From NCBI GenBank assembly GCA_030431485.1, contig JAUIIR010000045.1, positions 1-34,487 of the forward strand: DNA of 34,487 nucleotides. The letters are read 5' to 3'. Numbering within the stretch: position 1 is the stretch's first letter; the number at the start of each line of letters is the position of its first letter. The notes below the pieces were generated by a model. That model saw only the letters and a list, made by a program, of their open reading frames with translations, searched no databases and was not told the DNA's origin. Position numbers and translations under genes: made by a program. Source of the stretch: Alphaproteobacteria bacterium (GTDB lineage: Bacteria; Pseudomonadota; Alphaproteobacteria; Rhodobacterales; Rhodobacteraceae). This document shows positions 15,334-24,062 of the stretch, piece after piece.

Positions 15334-16956
15334 TTAAGCGGCGCGTACGGTTCGTCCCGCAATCAGGTCCTCGAGGATCATGTCTGAAGCTTTTTCTCCG
15401 ATCATAATCGCGGGTGCATTGGTGTTGCCCGAGACGATCTCCGGCATGATCGAACAATCGGCGATGCGAAGGCCGTCGATGCCGTGAACGCGCAGTCGTG
15501 CGTCAACCACGGCGTCCCCACCCGGGCCCATTTTACAGGTGCCTGTAGGGTGATAGATCGTTGTGGAATTATTGCGCGCCCAGTTCAGCGTGCCGGTGTA
15601 ATCGTCAAGGTCGAGCGAAGCATCGGGGCGGAATTCTTCTGAGATCTTGTCGGTCAGCGGTGCGTGCCGCGCGATGCGTCGGGCGATCTTGATGCCCTCG
15701 ACAATGGTGCGGCAGTCGGTTTCGGTGGACAGATAGTTGGGGTGAATCTTAGGGTAGACCGACATATCTGACGAGGCCAGCCGGATCGAGCCGCGGCTTT
15801 CGGGGCGAAGTTGACAGACAGACATCGTGAAGGCCGAGAACGGGTGCACGCCCGCGCCGGGGCTGTCTGCGGACCACGGCTGAACATGGAACTGGATATC
15901 CGGCGTATCGACATGATCGCCCGTGCGCATGAACCCAGTTGCAAGACTTGCCGCCATCGCCATCGGTCCGCTGCGGTGCAATGCATATTTTACGGCTATG
16001 CGGGCTTGATCGAGCAGACTGCGGACTTCGTCGTTCAGGGTCGGCTCCTTGCACTTGAAGACCAACCGCGCTTGTAGGTGGTCCTGCATGTTCTTGCCGA
16101 CGCTTTTTAGTTCGTGCCGCACGGTGATTCCATGCTCGCGGAGATGGTCCGCATCGCCGATACCCGAAACCATCAAGAGCTGCGGAGAGCCGATAGCTCC
16201 GGAGGAGAGGATAACTTCGGTACGGGCTGTCACTTTTTGTTCGATACCGCCTGCGTCGCGGTAGGCCACGCCGGTTGCGCGCTTGCCATCAAACAGAATC
16301 CGGCTGGCTGAAGCCCGGGTCACGATGGTGAGGTTTGGGCGTGACTTTGCCGGATTGAGGAACGCCACAGCACTGGAACAGCGCCGCCCGTTGCGAGCGG
16401 TGAGTTGGAAATAGCCAACGCCTTCTTGTGTCGCGCCATTGTAATCCGGGTTGAAAGGGTAGCCCGCCGCTTGGGCGGCCTCGACCCAGGCATCGCATAT
16501 CGGACGCCGGAGGCGCATGTTGGATACGGACAAAGGACCTGTGTCGCCGTGGAAGTCATCGGCTCCGCGTTCTTGATTTTCCGAGCGTTTGAAGAGAGGC
16601 AGTACATCTTCCCAGGACCAGCCTGGATTGCCCATCTGCGCCCAGCGGTCATAATCCTGCGGTTGCCCCCGCACGTAGAGAAGCCCGTTGAGCGAGGATG
16701 ATCCGCCCAGAACCTTGCCACGCGGCCAGTCGAGTTGCCGCCCATTCAGGCCGGGGTCCGGTTCTGTGCGGTAACACCAGTCGACCGCCGGATTGTGCAT
16801 CGTTTTGAAATAGCCGACGGGGATATGAATCCACGGATTGAGGTCCCGTCCGCCCGCCTCGAGCAGGACGACTTTGACATCCGGTCGAGCGCTCAAACGG
16901 TTGGCGAGAACGCACCCGGCCGAGCCTGCGCCAACGATTACATAGTCTGCTTCCAC
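15334..16956 (-). CDS. GMC-family FAD oxidoreductase (choline dehydrogenase-like)
   Basis: This 540-residue flavoenzyme oxidises an alcohol to an aldehyde or ketone. It has the FAD-binding GAGSAG (residues 8-13) and E-A-G-G motifs, both GMC signatures (GKVLGGSSSLNGLLYVRG and SSGAIGSPQLLMVSGIG), and the C-terminal active site with His469 in YHPTGTCKMG and Asn511/Asn513 in SGNTNAPAIMIGEKA. The start is GTG 16956 with GGGGAGG nine bases upstream. It is often annotated as choline dehydrogenase, but the family is broad and no bet genes are adjacent. Convergent with the Rieske gene and divergent from the TRAP operon, it probably acts on the product of the desaturase-like oxygenase or on the imported substrate. 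Confidence 0.85.
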   Translation of the reverse strand: MEADYVIVGAGSAGCVLANRLSARPDVKVVLLEAGGRDLNPWIHIPVGYFKTMHNPAVDWCYRTEPDPGLNGRQLDWPRGKVLGGSSSLNGLLYVRGQPQDYDRWAQMGNPGWSWEDVLPLFKRSENQERGADDFHGDTGPLSVSNMRLRRPICDAWVEAAQAAGYPFNPDYNGATQEGVGYFQLTARNGRRCSSAVAFLNPAKSRPNLTIVTRASASRILFDGKRATGVAYRDAGGIEQKVTARTEVILSSGAIGSPQLLMVSGIGDADHLREHGITVRHELKSVGKNMQDHLQARLVFKCKEPTLNDEVRSLLDQARIAVKYALHRSGPMAMAASLATGFMRTGDHVDTPDIQFHVQPWSADSPGAGVHPFSAFTMSVCQLRPESRGSIRLASSDMSVYPKIHPNYLSTETDCRTIVEGIKIARRIARHAPLTDKISEEFRPDASLDLDDYTGTLNWARNNSTTIYHPTGTCKMGPGGDAVVDARLRVHGIDGLRIADCSIMPEIVSGNTNAPAIMIGEKASDMILEDLIAGRTVRAA

Positions 16957-17065
16957 GGACGAAATCCTCCCCTCGGTGCAAAAAACTCTATGCAGATCGG
17001 AAAAGCCAATCTAGTCTTTTTTGAAAACAAATGTCTCAATAATTGCTAAAACGGGAGGAGAAGCA

Positions 17066-18295
17066 ATGAAGATAGGAGATCGTATCAAGGGAGTCTCGCG
17101 CCGGGATTTCTTCAGAATTGCAGGAACTTACGGAATGAGCTCGACGCTTTTGGCGGCGGGAACATTCGGCGGTGTTATGACCGCGGCAAATCTGGCGAAA
17201 GCGGCGGAATCAACCTACAATAAGCGCCTTGCCAAGGAAGCGAAGCACACGCTGAAGTTCGGCGCAGCCGGCTTTAACCCGCAAAACCTGCTGATCGAAC
17301 GCGCGGGTTGTCTTGAATTCGCGCGCGATCTTGAAGAGCGCACCGATGGCGAGATCCGCATCGAATTCATCGGCAACAACCAGATCTGTGGTCAGCTGTC
17401 CTGCGTGGAGAAAGCGCAGCAGGGCATCATCGACATCTACGCGGCCTCGACACAGAACTCGGCCGGTGGCGCACCTTATCTGAACGTGCTGGATTATGCG
17501 TATATGTTCCGCAACCGCGCAGACCAGTACTACTTCATGTACTCGCCGGAATCGCAGCGCATTCTGCGCGATCCGTTCGAAAAACGTCACGGTCTGAAGT
17601 TCCTCTTCACGCATGCTGAACTGCGCGGTATCCAGATGGGGATGAGCTTTGCCGACAAGCCGACGGTGACCAAGATCGAAGACATCATGGGCACCAAGAA
17701 CCGTGTAACAGGTACGCAGCTTGGCCGGATTGCGATGGAAGCGCTGAACCTGAACCCGGTTCCAGTGGCGTGGGAGGAAACGCTGGATGGTCTCAAGCAG
17801 GGTCTGATCGACGGAGCGGAAACATGGGCGTCGGCTGTGGCCTACGCGAACATGTCGCCTGTGGTCAGCCAGTGTGTGGACTTGCGTTTCTTCTGCGGCA
17901 CTGAGCACACCGCAATGCGTGCTGAAACATTCGACGGTCTTTCCGGCGAGTTGCAGGACGCGGTCATGGAAGCGTCTTACCTGACGCAGGTTCACGTGCA
18001 GGCGGCGAACGAAGCGGCGCTGGTGAACACCGTGGGCTTCACTGATCCGCCCATGCCGGGCACAATCTTTGCGGAAAACAATGTGCGCGTTGCAAAGCTT
18101 TCGGACGCAGAAGTTCGCAAGGCAGAAGAGATGTGTTCGCCCGAATTCCAGCCGCAGCTCTGGGAGCAGTGGCGCGAGCGGATCAACGGTTGGGCCGGTG
18201 GCATCGACACCTATCAGGATATCTACAACGAAGTCCGCAACAACTCGCATACGCTGGCCGAAAACGTCGAGCCGCGCCGCTGGTGGAAGGGCTGA
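17066..18295 (+). CDS. TRAP transporter substrate-binding protein, Tat-exported (DctP family)
   Basis: The 409-residue protein starts with a twin-arginine signal, SRRDFFRIAG (11-20), followed by a hydrophobic stretch to about residue 48, so it is exported folded through Tat. The mature part has DctP patterns, including KNRVTGTQLGRIAMEALN at 211-228 with the conserved ligand-binding arginine (Arg213), then VAWEETLDGLKQGLIDGAE. ATG 17066 has a strong GGGAGGAG five bases upstream; the longer frame to 17021 is not needed. It is first in an operon with the two permeases and an IclR regulator. The ligand is unknown, probably a carboxylate related to the oxygenase cluster next to it. Confidence 0.88.
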   Translation: MKIGDRIKGVSRRDFFRIAGTYGMSSTLLAAGTFGGVMTAANLAKAAESTYNKRLAKEAKHTLKFGAAGFNPQNLLIERAGCLEFARDLEERTDGEIRIEFIGNNQICGQLSCVEKAQQGIIDIYAASTQNSAGGAPYLNVLDYAYMFRNRADQYYFMYSPESQRILRDPFEKRHGLKFLFTHAELRGIQMGMSFADKPTVTKIEDIMGTKNRVTGTQLGRIAMEALNLNPVPVAWEETLDGLKQGLIDGAETWASAVAYANMSPVVSQCVDLRFFCGTEHTAMRAETFDGLSGELQDAVMEASYLTQVHVQAANEAALVNTVGFTDPPMPGTIFAENNVRVAKLSDAEVRKAEEMCSPEFQPQLWEQWRERINGWAGGIDTYQDIYNEVRNNSHTLAENVEPRRWWKG

Positions 18296-18317
18296 TTCCT
18301 CTTTAGCGTGACACTGG

Positions 18318-18345
18318 AAACAGCCCCGCTCGGACGGGGCTGTTT
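18318..18345 (+). terminator. Strong hairpin between the TRAP binding-protein and small-permease genes
   Basis: AAACAGCCCCG, loop CTCGGA, CGGGGCTGTTT: a perfect 11-bp stem. Three T end the stem and no long T-run follows, so it probably acts as a leaky terminator or 3' RNA stabiliser. Either would give more binding protein than permease. Confidence 0.65.
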
Positions 18346-18411
18346 CGCCTAAAGACAAGATGTACAGACCGGATCAATCCGGCACCGTCTTCACATGGGA
18401 GGAGGGAACAG

Positions 18412-19080
18412 ATGGAGCTCTGGTCCGATTTTAGCGCGCTGCTCAGTGCGTTCGCCAGTCAGGATTCCTGGACAATCCGGCAGGCTTTGGCACCAAATTC
18501 AGTCTATATCTTCGGCGCGGTCTTTCTGATCCTTGCGGGATTGGCACTGTCGTGGGTCTACCACCATGTTCCGGTGATCGAGCGCTACTTCGAGCGCACC
18601 GTGATGATTGTCTGTTACCTTGGGACAGCCGGGATCATCTTCTGGGGGGTGATCGACCGTTTCATATTCTCCAATCAGCAGCCCTGGTCGACAACAATTC
18701 CGCCTTTCCTATTCATGGTGATGGCGTGGTTCGGCGCGGCGTATAACATTCGCGTCCGAACCCATTTGAGCTTTTCCGAATTCCGTAGTCGGATGTCGCG
18801 CGGCGGGCAGTTTGCCTGTCTCTGGCTCGATTTCGTTCTGTGGTTCGGGTTTGCGCTGATCTTTCTTGTGACCACGATGCGGGTGGTCGCGCTGTCTGCG
18901 TCGAACTTCCAGATTGTTCTAGGGACCGACAACACAATGCAATGGTGGTTCCTCCTAGGCGCTCCGCTTGCCGGGACGCTGATGGCGGCGCGGGCGATCG
19001 AGAACATTCAGGACGACATGAAAAACTACAAGACTGGACAGCCGCTGATCCAGCAATCTGTGATCGGGGGGGATGCGTGA
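18412..19080 (+). CDS. TRAP transporter small permease (DctQ family)
   Basis: The 222-residue protein has four hydrophobic segments (about 33-48, 63-85, 100-112 and 140-160). It is slightly longer than many DctQ proteins because of an N-terminal ~30-residue extension. GGAGGAGGG lies just upstream of ATG 18412. Its stop overlaps the next start in TGATG, so it is translationally coupled to the large permease. Confidence 0.82.
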   Translation: MELWSDFSALLSAFASQDSWTIRQALAPNSVYIFGAVFLILAGLALSWVYHHVPVIERYFERTVMIVCYLGTAGIIFWGVIDRFIFSNQQPWSTTIPPFLFMVMAWFGAAYNIRVRTHLSFSEFRSRMSRGGQFACLWLDFVLWFGFALIFLVTTMRVVALSASNFQIVLGTDNTMQWWFLLGAPLAGTLMAARAIENIQDDMKNYKTGQPLIQQSVIGGDA

Positions 19081-20438
19081 TGCCAGACGGAACCATCATC
19101 ACGCTGATCTCGGTCGGGGTGACCTTTCTTTTCATGCTGGGTGTGCCAGTGCTTCTGGTCATCGCCTATTGGGTGATTGGATGTTCTTTCGTTTTGGGGC
19201 TGACGCTCGACAATATGGGGGCGGAGCTGCTCAACGTGTTTAACAAGGGGTTTGCTCTGTTGGCGATGCCGCTGTTCATTCTGACGGGTGACCTGATCAA
19301 CAAGTCCGGCATTGCGCGTCGATTATCGGATTTCGCTTATGCGTGCCTTGGCTGGCTGCGCGGTGGTCTGGCGATGGCATCGCTGGGCGCATGTGGGCTG
19401 TTCGCGGCGATTTCTGGGTCGAACTCGGCCACGACTGCGACCATCGGGTCGATGTTGCACCCCGAGATGGTTAAAGGCGGATATGACGAACGCTTCAGCG
19501 CCGCTACGGCGGCGGCTGGAGGCACGGTGGGGATCATTATTCCTCCGTCGATCATCTTTATCGTTTACGGCTTTCTGATGAACTTGCCGATTTCCGATCT
19601 GTTCGTGGCCGGAATTGTGCCGGGAGCGTTAATGGTGGTCGGCATGCAGCTTGCCTGCTGGATCATCTGCCGCATGAATGGCTGGGGCTATCTTATCCCG
19701 CTGCAACTGAACCGTGTTCTGAAAACGGCCTTTGGGGCATGGCTTGGGTTCTTTGCTATCGGTCTAGTGCTATGGGGCATTTACACGGGGAAGTTTTCCC
19801 CAACCGAGGCGGCGGGTGTGACCGTTGGTTTCTGTATCATAGCGGGTCTCGTGTCGTGGGTGCTGAGCCGTGTGATGCGTCAGGACCCGAACAAAACGTG
19901 GGAAGACAAGAGCTATCCTGAGATGTTGGTGGTCGAAGGATTTACCCTATGGCAGATCCCCTCGATTACCATGCGTTCGGCCGAGATTACCGGCATCCTT
20001 GCGCCACTCATCGCCATTTCGGTTGTGATGCAGCAGATCCTTTCTTTGCTGGGAGCACAACAGGTGATCGGCGATTTTGTGACGTCGATGGGAGGATACT
20101 ACGCGGTCCTGTTTACAGCGATGATCATCGTGTTCGTTTCGGGTATGGTGCTGGAATCTCTTCCAGTGACGATCATTCTTGCGCCCATTCTTGCGCCGAT
20201 TGCAGCAAGTGTTGGCGTCGATCCGATCCACTTCTCGGTTATCTTCCTTGTCGGAGCCTCTATCGGGTTCATCACACCGCCTTACGGGCTAAACCTTTAC
20301 GTGGCGTCTGGGGTCACCGGGGTTCCGTATTTCCGGCTGCTCAAATACACGGTGCCCTATCTGATTGCGCTGATCAGCGTTTGGGTGCTTGTTGCCCTGA
20401 CGCCTGAGTTGGCGTTGTCACTGTTGCCGAACAGATGA
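19080..20438 (+). CDS. TRAP transporter large permease (DctM family)
   Basis: The 452-residue polytopic protein shows DctM patterns: LLAMPLFILTGDLI, SGSNSATTATIGSM, AAGGTVGIIIPPS, and near the end GFITPPYGLNLYVASG. ATG 19080 overlaps the DctQ stop by one base. The frame continues upstream to 18840 inside dctQ, but that part is out-of-frame DctQ sequence, so it is not included. It is followed after nine bases by the IclR gene. Confidence 0.9.
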   Translation: MPDGTIITLISVGVTFLFMLGVPVLLVIAYWVIGCSFVLGLTLDNMGAELLNVFNKGFALLAMPLFILTGDLINKSGIARRLSDFAYACLGWLRGGLAMASLGACGLFAAISGSNSATTATIGSMLHPEMVKGGYDERFSAATAAAGGTVGIIIPPSIIFIVYGFLMNLPISDLFVAGIVPGALMVVGMQLACWIICRMNGWGYLIPLQLNRVLKTAFGAWLGFFAIGLVLWGIYTGKFSPTEAAGVTVGFCIIAGLVSWVLSRVMRQDPNKTWEDKSYPEMLVVEGFTLWQIPSITMRSAEITGILAPLIAISVVMQQILSLLGAQQVIGDFVTSMGGYYAVLFTAMIIVFVSGMVLESLPVTIILAPILAPIAASVGVDPIHFSVIFLVGASIGFITPPYGLNLYVASGVTGVPYFRLLKYTVPYLIALISVWVLVALTPELALSLLPNR

Positions 20439-20447
20439 GACTGATGC

Positions 20448-21227
20448 ATGGCCGACTCTTCTGCCTCTGACACAAAAGAGCAGATACCGACAAATCTGCG
20501 GCTTCTTCTGATCTTGGAAGAAGTCGCACGGGCAGGGGTGCCAGTGGCACCCGGCGCGCTGTCTGAGGCGTTGGGCCTTCCCAAGCCAACAATCCACCGT
20601 CTTTTGACAACCGCCGAGGAAGAGGGGTTTCTTCAGCGCCATATTGACGGGCGGTCTTATGGTTCTGGGCGACGGCTGCGCAAACTGGCGTGCAATACGT
20701 TGTCGTCGCAGCGTTTGCGAACCGAGCGATTGCTCATCATGCAGGCTTTGGCCAGCGAAGTCGGTGAGACCTGCAATCTTGCGGCGCCGGGACGCTATGG
20801 GATGGTCTATCTTGACCGGGTCGAAACCCATTGGCCGCTGCGCATTCAGTTGCCTGTCGGGACGCAGGTGCCGTTTCACTGCACGGCGAGCGGCAAGATG
20901 TATCTGTCGTCGCTTCGGATGGACAAGCTAAAACGGCTGGTGTCTTGGCTTGAACTGGAGCCGTCCACCTCGAAGTCGATAACCGATTTGGACCGATTGA
21001 TGGAAGAGTTATCCATCACCAGAACGCGCGGATTTTCGACGGACAACGAGGAATTCATGGAGGACATGGTCGCGGTCGCCGCGCCGATCCGGGATACCGA
21101 AGGCCGTTTGCTCTCGACACTTTCGATCCACGCACCGCGACAGCGCAATGATCTGGAGAGTTTGATAAAGATGGTGCCGCAGGTGCAGGCTGCGACGGTC
21201 CAACTTGAAATGCTGGGCCGCGACTAG
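20448..21227 (+). CDS. IclR-family transcriptional regulator
   Basis: The 259-residue protein has an N-terminal winged helix-turn-helix (residues 14-75; VAPGALSEALGLPKPTIHRL) and an IclR effector domain with GMVYLDRVETHWPLRI, PFHCTASGKMYLS and GFSTDNEEFMEDMVAVAAPI. It lies nine bases after the large permease, the last gene of the TRAP operon, so it probably senses the transported compound or a product and controls that operon. It is convergent with the first caspase-like gene, 13 bases apart. Confidence 0.87.
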   Translation: MADSSASDTKEQIPTNLRLLLILEEVARAGVPVAPGALSEALGLPKPTIHRLLTTAEEEGFLQRHIDGRSYGSGRRLRKLACNTLSSQRLRTERLLIMQALASEVGETCNLAAPGRYGMVYLDRVETHWPLRIQLPVGTQVPFHCTASGKMYLSSLRMDKLKRLVSWLELEPSTSKSITDLDRLMEELSITRTRGFSTDNEEFMEDMVAVAAPIRDTEGRLLSTLSIHAPRQRNDLESLIKMVPQVQAATVQLEMLGRD

Positions 21228-21240
21228 CGCATTTCCGGGC

Positions 21241-22752
21241 CTACTGGCACCCGCCTGCTGCCCATTGGCGAAGATTGCGCTTAAGGATGCCGCCAAACGG
21301 ATGTGGCTTCTCAAGCGATTTCTGGCCGCTCAGGGTCAGGTAGACATTAGATTGATCGCAGAGTCGCTCTTGGTTCCACTCGTGGCAATTGGAGCAGGTC
21401 TGGTCTTTCCAGTATTCTTCGGGCAGGCCTTCCACAGGCGGGAAGAGAGGCGACAGATTGGTGATCTCCGAAAGGATGATACCGTCTATCACGGAGCCCG
21501 GGGCGGTCAGGGGAAGGTTGAACTCAACGACATTAGGGACAGATGAGCGTTCCTGATCGACCTCGGCCAAGGCAAGCTCGGTCTCTTCCGCCTCTTGCGT
21601 CACACCCTCGCCGACCGGATCGACGCTGGCCTGTGCTTCCAAGGCTGCAATTTCGCCGCGGGCAAACTCTGAGAAGGTTCCATTCGGGAAGGCATCCAGA
21701 TACTCGCGGTAGCCTTCGACGGTTGGATTTGCCTGAACCGCTTCGAACATGGTTTGCTCGTCCGCGGGCGGTTCAGCCGGAGCAGGGCGCTCGGCAGCAA
21801 CGCTTGGGTTGGCGATCTCGGCTTCAATGGCCTCGGCCAAAAGGGCACGTGCTTCGTCTGCATAGACACTGTTGGGGTAGCCGCGCAGGAAGAGCATGAT
21901 CTGGACAGGATCTTTGGTGGCTTGCACAGATTCCCAAAGCTGGCGCGCAGCAAAATCTTCTGGGTTTTCCTGCGGCGCGTTTACGAAGGTAAAGTTATTG
22001 GTCAGAGACGACGTGTCCCACGGTGTCTGCAAGCCGTTGGTTTGTTCGAGAACCGAAATGCGGACCTGCTTGAACATCTGCTCAACGGGGACACCGGGTT
22101 TTGTCATTTCACGGGCCAAGGCCGTCGTGAAGGGGCTGTTTTGCCCAAGTCCGTCCAAAGCCACGGCACCCGGCGAGGTCGCGTAGGACAGAAATGTGCC
22201 GGTGGGCGCTTTCATTTCCGCAAGACCGGGCGAGTCGAACTCTGCCATATTTTCGAAGGGGTTATTGCGGCAGGCATCCAGGATCACAAAATTGGTGCGA
22301 TTGCGCGCAGACGCCATCTGGCGCAGAACTGATTGTGCTTCGACCCCCTCGAGATCAAGGTCTGCAGCATCGCTGAGCGAAACGTCCACGGGCAGTAGGT
22401 AGTTGTTGCCGAAACTTTGGACACCATGGCCCGCGTAGTAGAAAAGGCCCGTGGTGTCGGCCCCACCATTTCGCAGGCTGCGGCCAAAATCAGAAAGCGC
22501 CCGCTTCATCTCGATCTGTGTGGCGTCGATCAGAAGCGTTACTTGAAAGTCGATCTGTTCAAGTGTCGAGGCGATCAATTCTGCATCGCGGGTCGGATTG
22601 TCGAGCGCGGAAACGCTCTCGTAGCTCGAGTTGCCAATCACAAGCGCAATGCGCTGTTGAGCGTCCGCTGATGTGGCCCCTGCCGCCAAGAGGCACGCCG
22701 TTGCCGCACCGCACGCAATGGTTTTTCCCAGTCGTTGTAGCCAGTCGATCAA
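21241..22752 (-). CDS. Exported caspase-like protease (C14 family) with CxxCH tail
   Basis: The 503-residue product starts at TTG 22752, supported by AGGAGG five bases upstream; the longer frame to 22848 has no such site. It has a signal peptide (to about residue 31, ATSADA), so it is probably periplasmic. Residues 34-258 form a caspase-like p20 domain with the dyad His109 (YYAGHG) and Cys161 (ILDACRNNP). Residues 265-375 hold two similar segments (QIMLFLRGYPNSVYADEARAL and YREYLDAFPNGTFSEFARGE), like short helical repeats. A Pro/Glu-rich linker leads to a C-terminal domain with CSNCH (453-457), Cys465 and Cys502. CxxCH can attach haem c, but disulfides are equally possible. It is divergent from the YceI-OmpA gene. 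The substrate is unknown. Confidence 0.82.
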   Translation of the reverse strand: MIDWLQRLGKTIACGAATACLLAAGATSADAQQRIALVIGNSSYESVSALDNPTRDAELIASTLEQIDFQVTLLIDATQIEMKRALSDFGRSLRNGGADTTGLFYYAGHGVQSFGNNYLLPVDVSLSDAADLDLEGVEAQSVLRQMASARNRTNFVILDACRNNPFENMAEFDSPGLAEMKAPTGTFLSYATSPGAVALDGLGQNSPFTTALAREMTKPGVPVEQMFKQVRISVLEQTNGLQTPWDTSSLTNNFTFVNAPQENPEDFAARQLWESVQATKDPVQIMLFLRGYPNSVYADEARALLAEAIEAEIANPSVAAERPAPAEPPADEQTMFEAVQANPTVEGYREYLDAFPNGTFSEFARGEIAALEAQASVDPVGEGVTQEAEETELALAEVDQERSSVPNVVEFNLPLTAPGSVIDGIILSEITNLSPLFPPVEGLPEEYWKDQTCSNCHEWNQERLCDQSNVYLTLSGQKSLEKPHPFGGILKRNLRQWAAGGCQ

Positions 22753-22920
22753 AGGATCCTCCTGCCGAAGCCGGTTGGTACATTCAAAAAAATGGTGTAA
22801 AATTTCATAATGTCCACCTTGTATCGCGTGTCCTAGGCAAGCATGCAAGGACTATGCTAAACTACGGATTTAGAACACTTGTATGCCGTCACATTTGCGC
22901 AATTCACCTGCGAGGTCATT

Positions 22921-23982
22921 ATGAGAATAGCTTTCCACCGTTTCCTATATGCCATCGCCATCATGGTCTTGCTGCCATTCGGAATGGCATCTGCCCAAAG
23001 CGATGATCCGTTCGAGTATGGTTGGAATTTGGATGGTGACGCGTCCGAATTGAGGTTTTTGTCGGTCAAGAAGTCAAAAATTGCAGAAACAAGCTCTTTT
23101 GCAACGCTTTCCGGTCTGATCACAGAAGAAGGTCAGGCGCAGGTGCGTGTCTTGCTGGACTCGGTCGATACCAAGGTTGACCTGCGGAATGTGCGCATGC
23201 GCTTTTTGTTCTTTGAGACCTTCAAGTTCCCTGAGGCCGTTATCACGACACAACTGTCGCCGGAACTGCTGACCGACCTCCACCTCACCCGCCGCAAGGA
23301 AATTGAGCTTGATTACACTTTTACATTGCGCGGTGTCACTCTTGAGCGGACAACGGACGTAGCTGTGACGCTGATCGACAATGATCGTGTCGTGGTTTCT
23401 TCGATCACTCCCATTGCATTCACCCTCGAAGAGCTTGATCTAGAAGAGGGACGTCGCAAGCTGGAAGAGGCGGCGAATGTCGATATCACGCCGGTTGGCG
23501 TGGTCAGCTTCAACTTCGTGTTCGATCGCGCGCAACCGGGTACGCCGCCCGACTTGCCCGAAGCGCAATTGACACCGGCTGCTGTGGCACTGGAGGATAA
23601 AGGTAACATGACCGAGGAGGCCTGCCTCGGTCGCTTCGAAATCCTGTCGAAAACCGGAAATATATTCTTCGCTTCGGGCAGCACACGCCTCGACAACAAG
23701 AGTGTTCCTTTGCTGGAGAACCTGTACGATATTGTCAATCGGTGCCCGACTTTCCGGCTTGAAATTGCCGGACACACTGACTCTGTTGGCAGCGATCAGC
23801 AGAACCAAGTCATCAGCGAACGACGTGCGGCATCGGTGGTTAGCTGGTTGACCGACAAGGGTATTCCGCGCGACCGCCTGACGGCGGTGGGCTATGGTGA
23901 AAGCCGCCCGATTGTCGAAAACGACACGCCTCAGAACCGGGCCCGCAACCGCCGGATCGAGTTCACGGCATTGGTTGAGTGA
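22921..23982 (+). CDS. Outer-membrane/periplasmic protein: YceI-like domain fused to OmpA C-terminal domain
   Basis: The 353-residue protein has a signal peptide (MRIAFHRFLYAIAIMVLLPF, cleavage near residue 25). Residues 30-195 resemble YceI, a periplasmic lipid-binding beta barrel (SELRFLSVKKSKIAETSSFA, then VDLRNVRMRFLFFETFKFPE). Residues 235-350 are an OmpA-like peptidoglycan-binding domain (IFFASGSTRLD, GHTDSVGSD with Asp287, RRAASVVSWL, ARNRRIEF). It would sit in the periplasm anchored to the cell wall. ATG 22921 has GAGG five bases upstream. A strong terminator follows. Divergence from the caspase gene suggests a shared control region at 22753-22920, where I see no clear promoter. Confidence 0.82.
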   Translation: MRIAFHRFLYAIAIMVLLPFGMASAQSDDPFEYGWNLDGDASELRFLSVKKSKIAETSSFATLSGLITEEGQAQVRVLLDSVDTKVDLRNVRMRFLFFETFKFPEAVITTQLSPELLTDLHLTRRKEIELDYTFTLRGVTLERTTDVAVTLIDNDRVVVSSITPIAFTLEELDLEEGRRKLEEAANVDITPVGVVSFNFVFDRAQPGTPPDLPEAQLTPAAVALEDKGNMTEEACLGRFEILSKTGNIFFASGSTRLDNKSVPLLENLYDIVNRCPTFRLEIAGHTDSVGSDQQNQVISERRAASVVSWLTDKGIPRDRLTAVGYGESRPIVENDTPQNRARNRRIEFTALVE

Positions 23983-24014
23983 TCCTGAACGAGGATTTCA
24001 TACACACGACGTGG

Positions 24015-24046
24015 AAAGGGCACCTCGCTGAGGTGCCCTTTTTCGT
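24015..24046. terminator. Bidirectional intrinsic terminator
   Basis: AAAGGGCACCTC, loop GCT, GAGGTGCCCTTT then TT: a perfect 12-bp stem with a T-run on the plus strand and A-run on the other side. It lies between the convergent YceI-OmpA and RTX genes and can serve both. Confidence 0.85.
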
Positions 24047-24062
24047 GGGTGTCAGATTTAGC

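Noticed and set aside
15334..16956. Naming the GMC enzyme choline dehydrogenase (betA)
   Set aside because: The motifs are those of the whole GMC family and there is no betB, betI or choline transporter next to it. The specific name is not supported.
16981..17050. AT-rich stretch between the GMC and TRAP genes as an IclR operator
   Set aside because: The only symmetry seen, GTCTTTTTTGAAAAC, is imperfect and not clearly above chance in an AT-rich segment.
17210..18358. 382-codon open frame on the minus strand
   Set aside because: It is opposite the Tat-exported TRAP binding protein, whose signal peptide and motifs are convincing.
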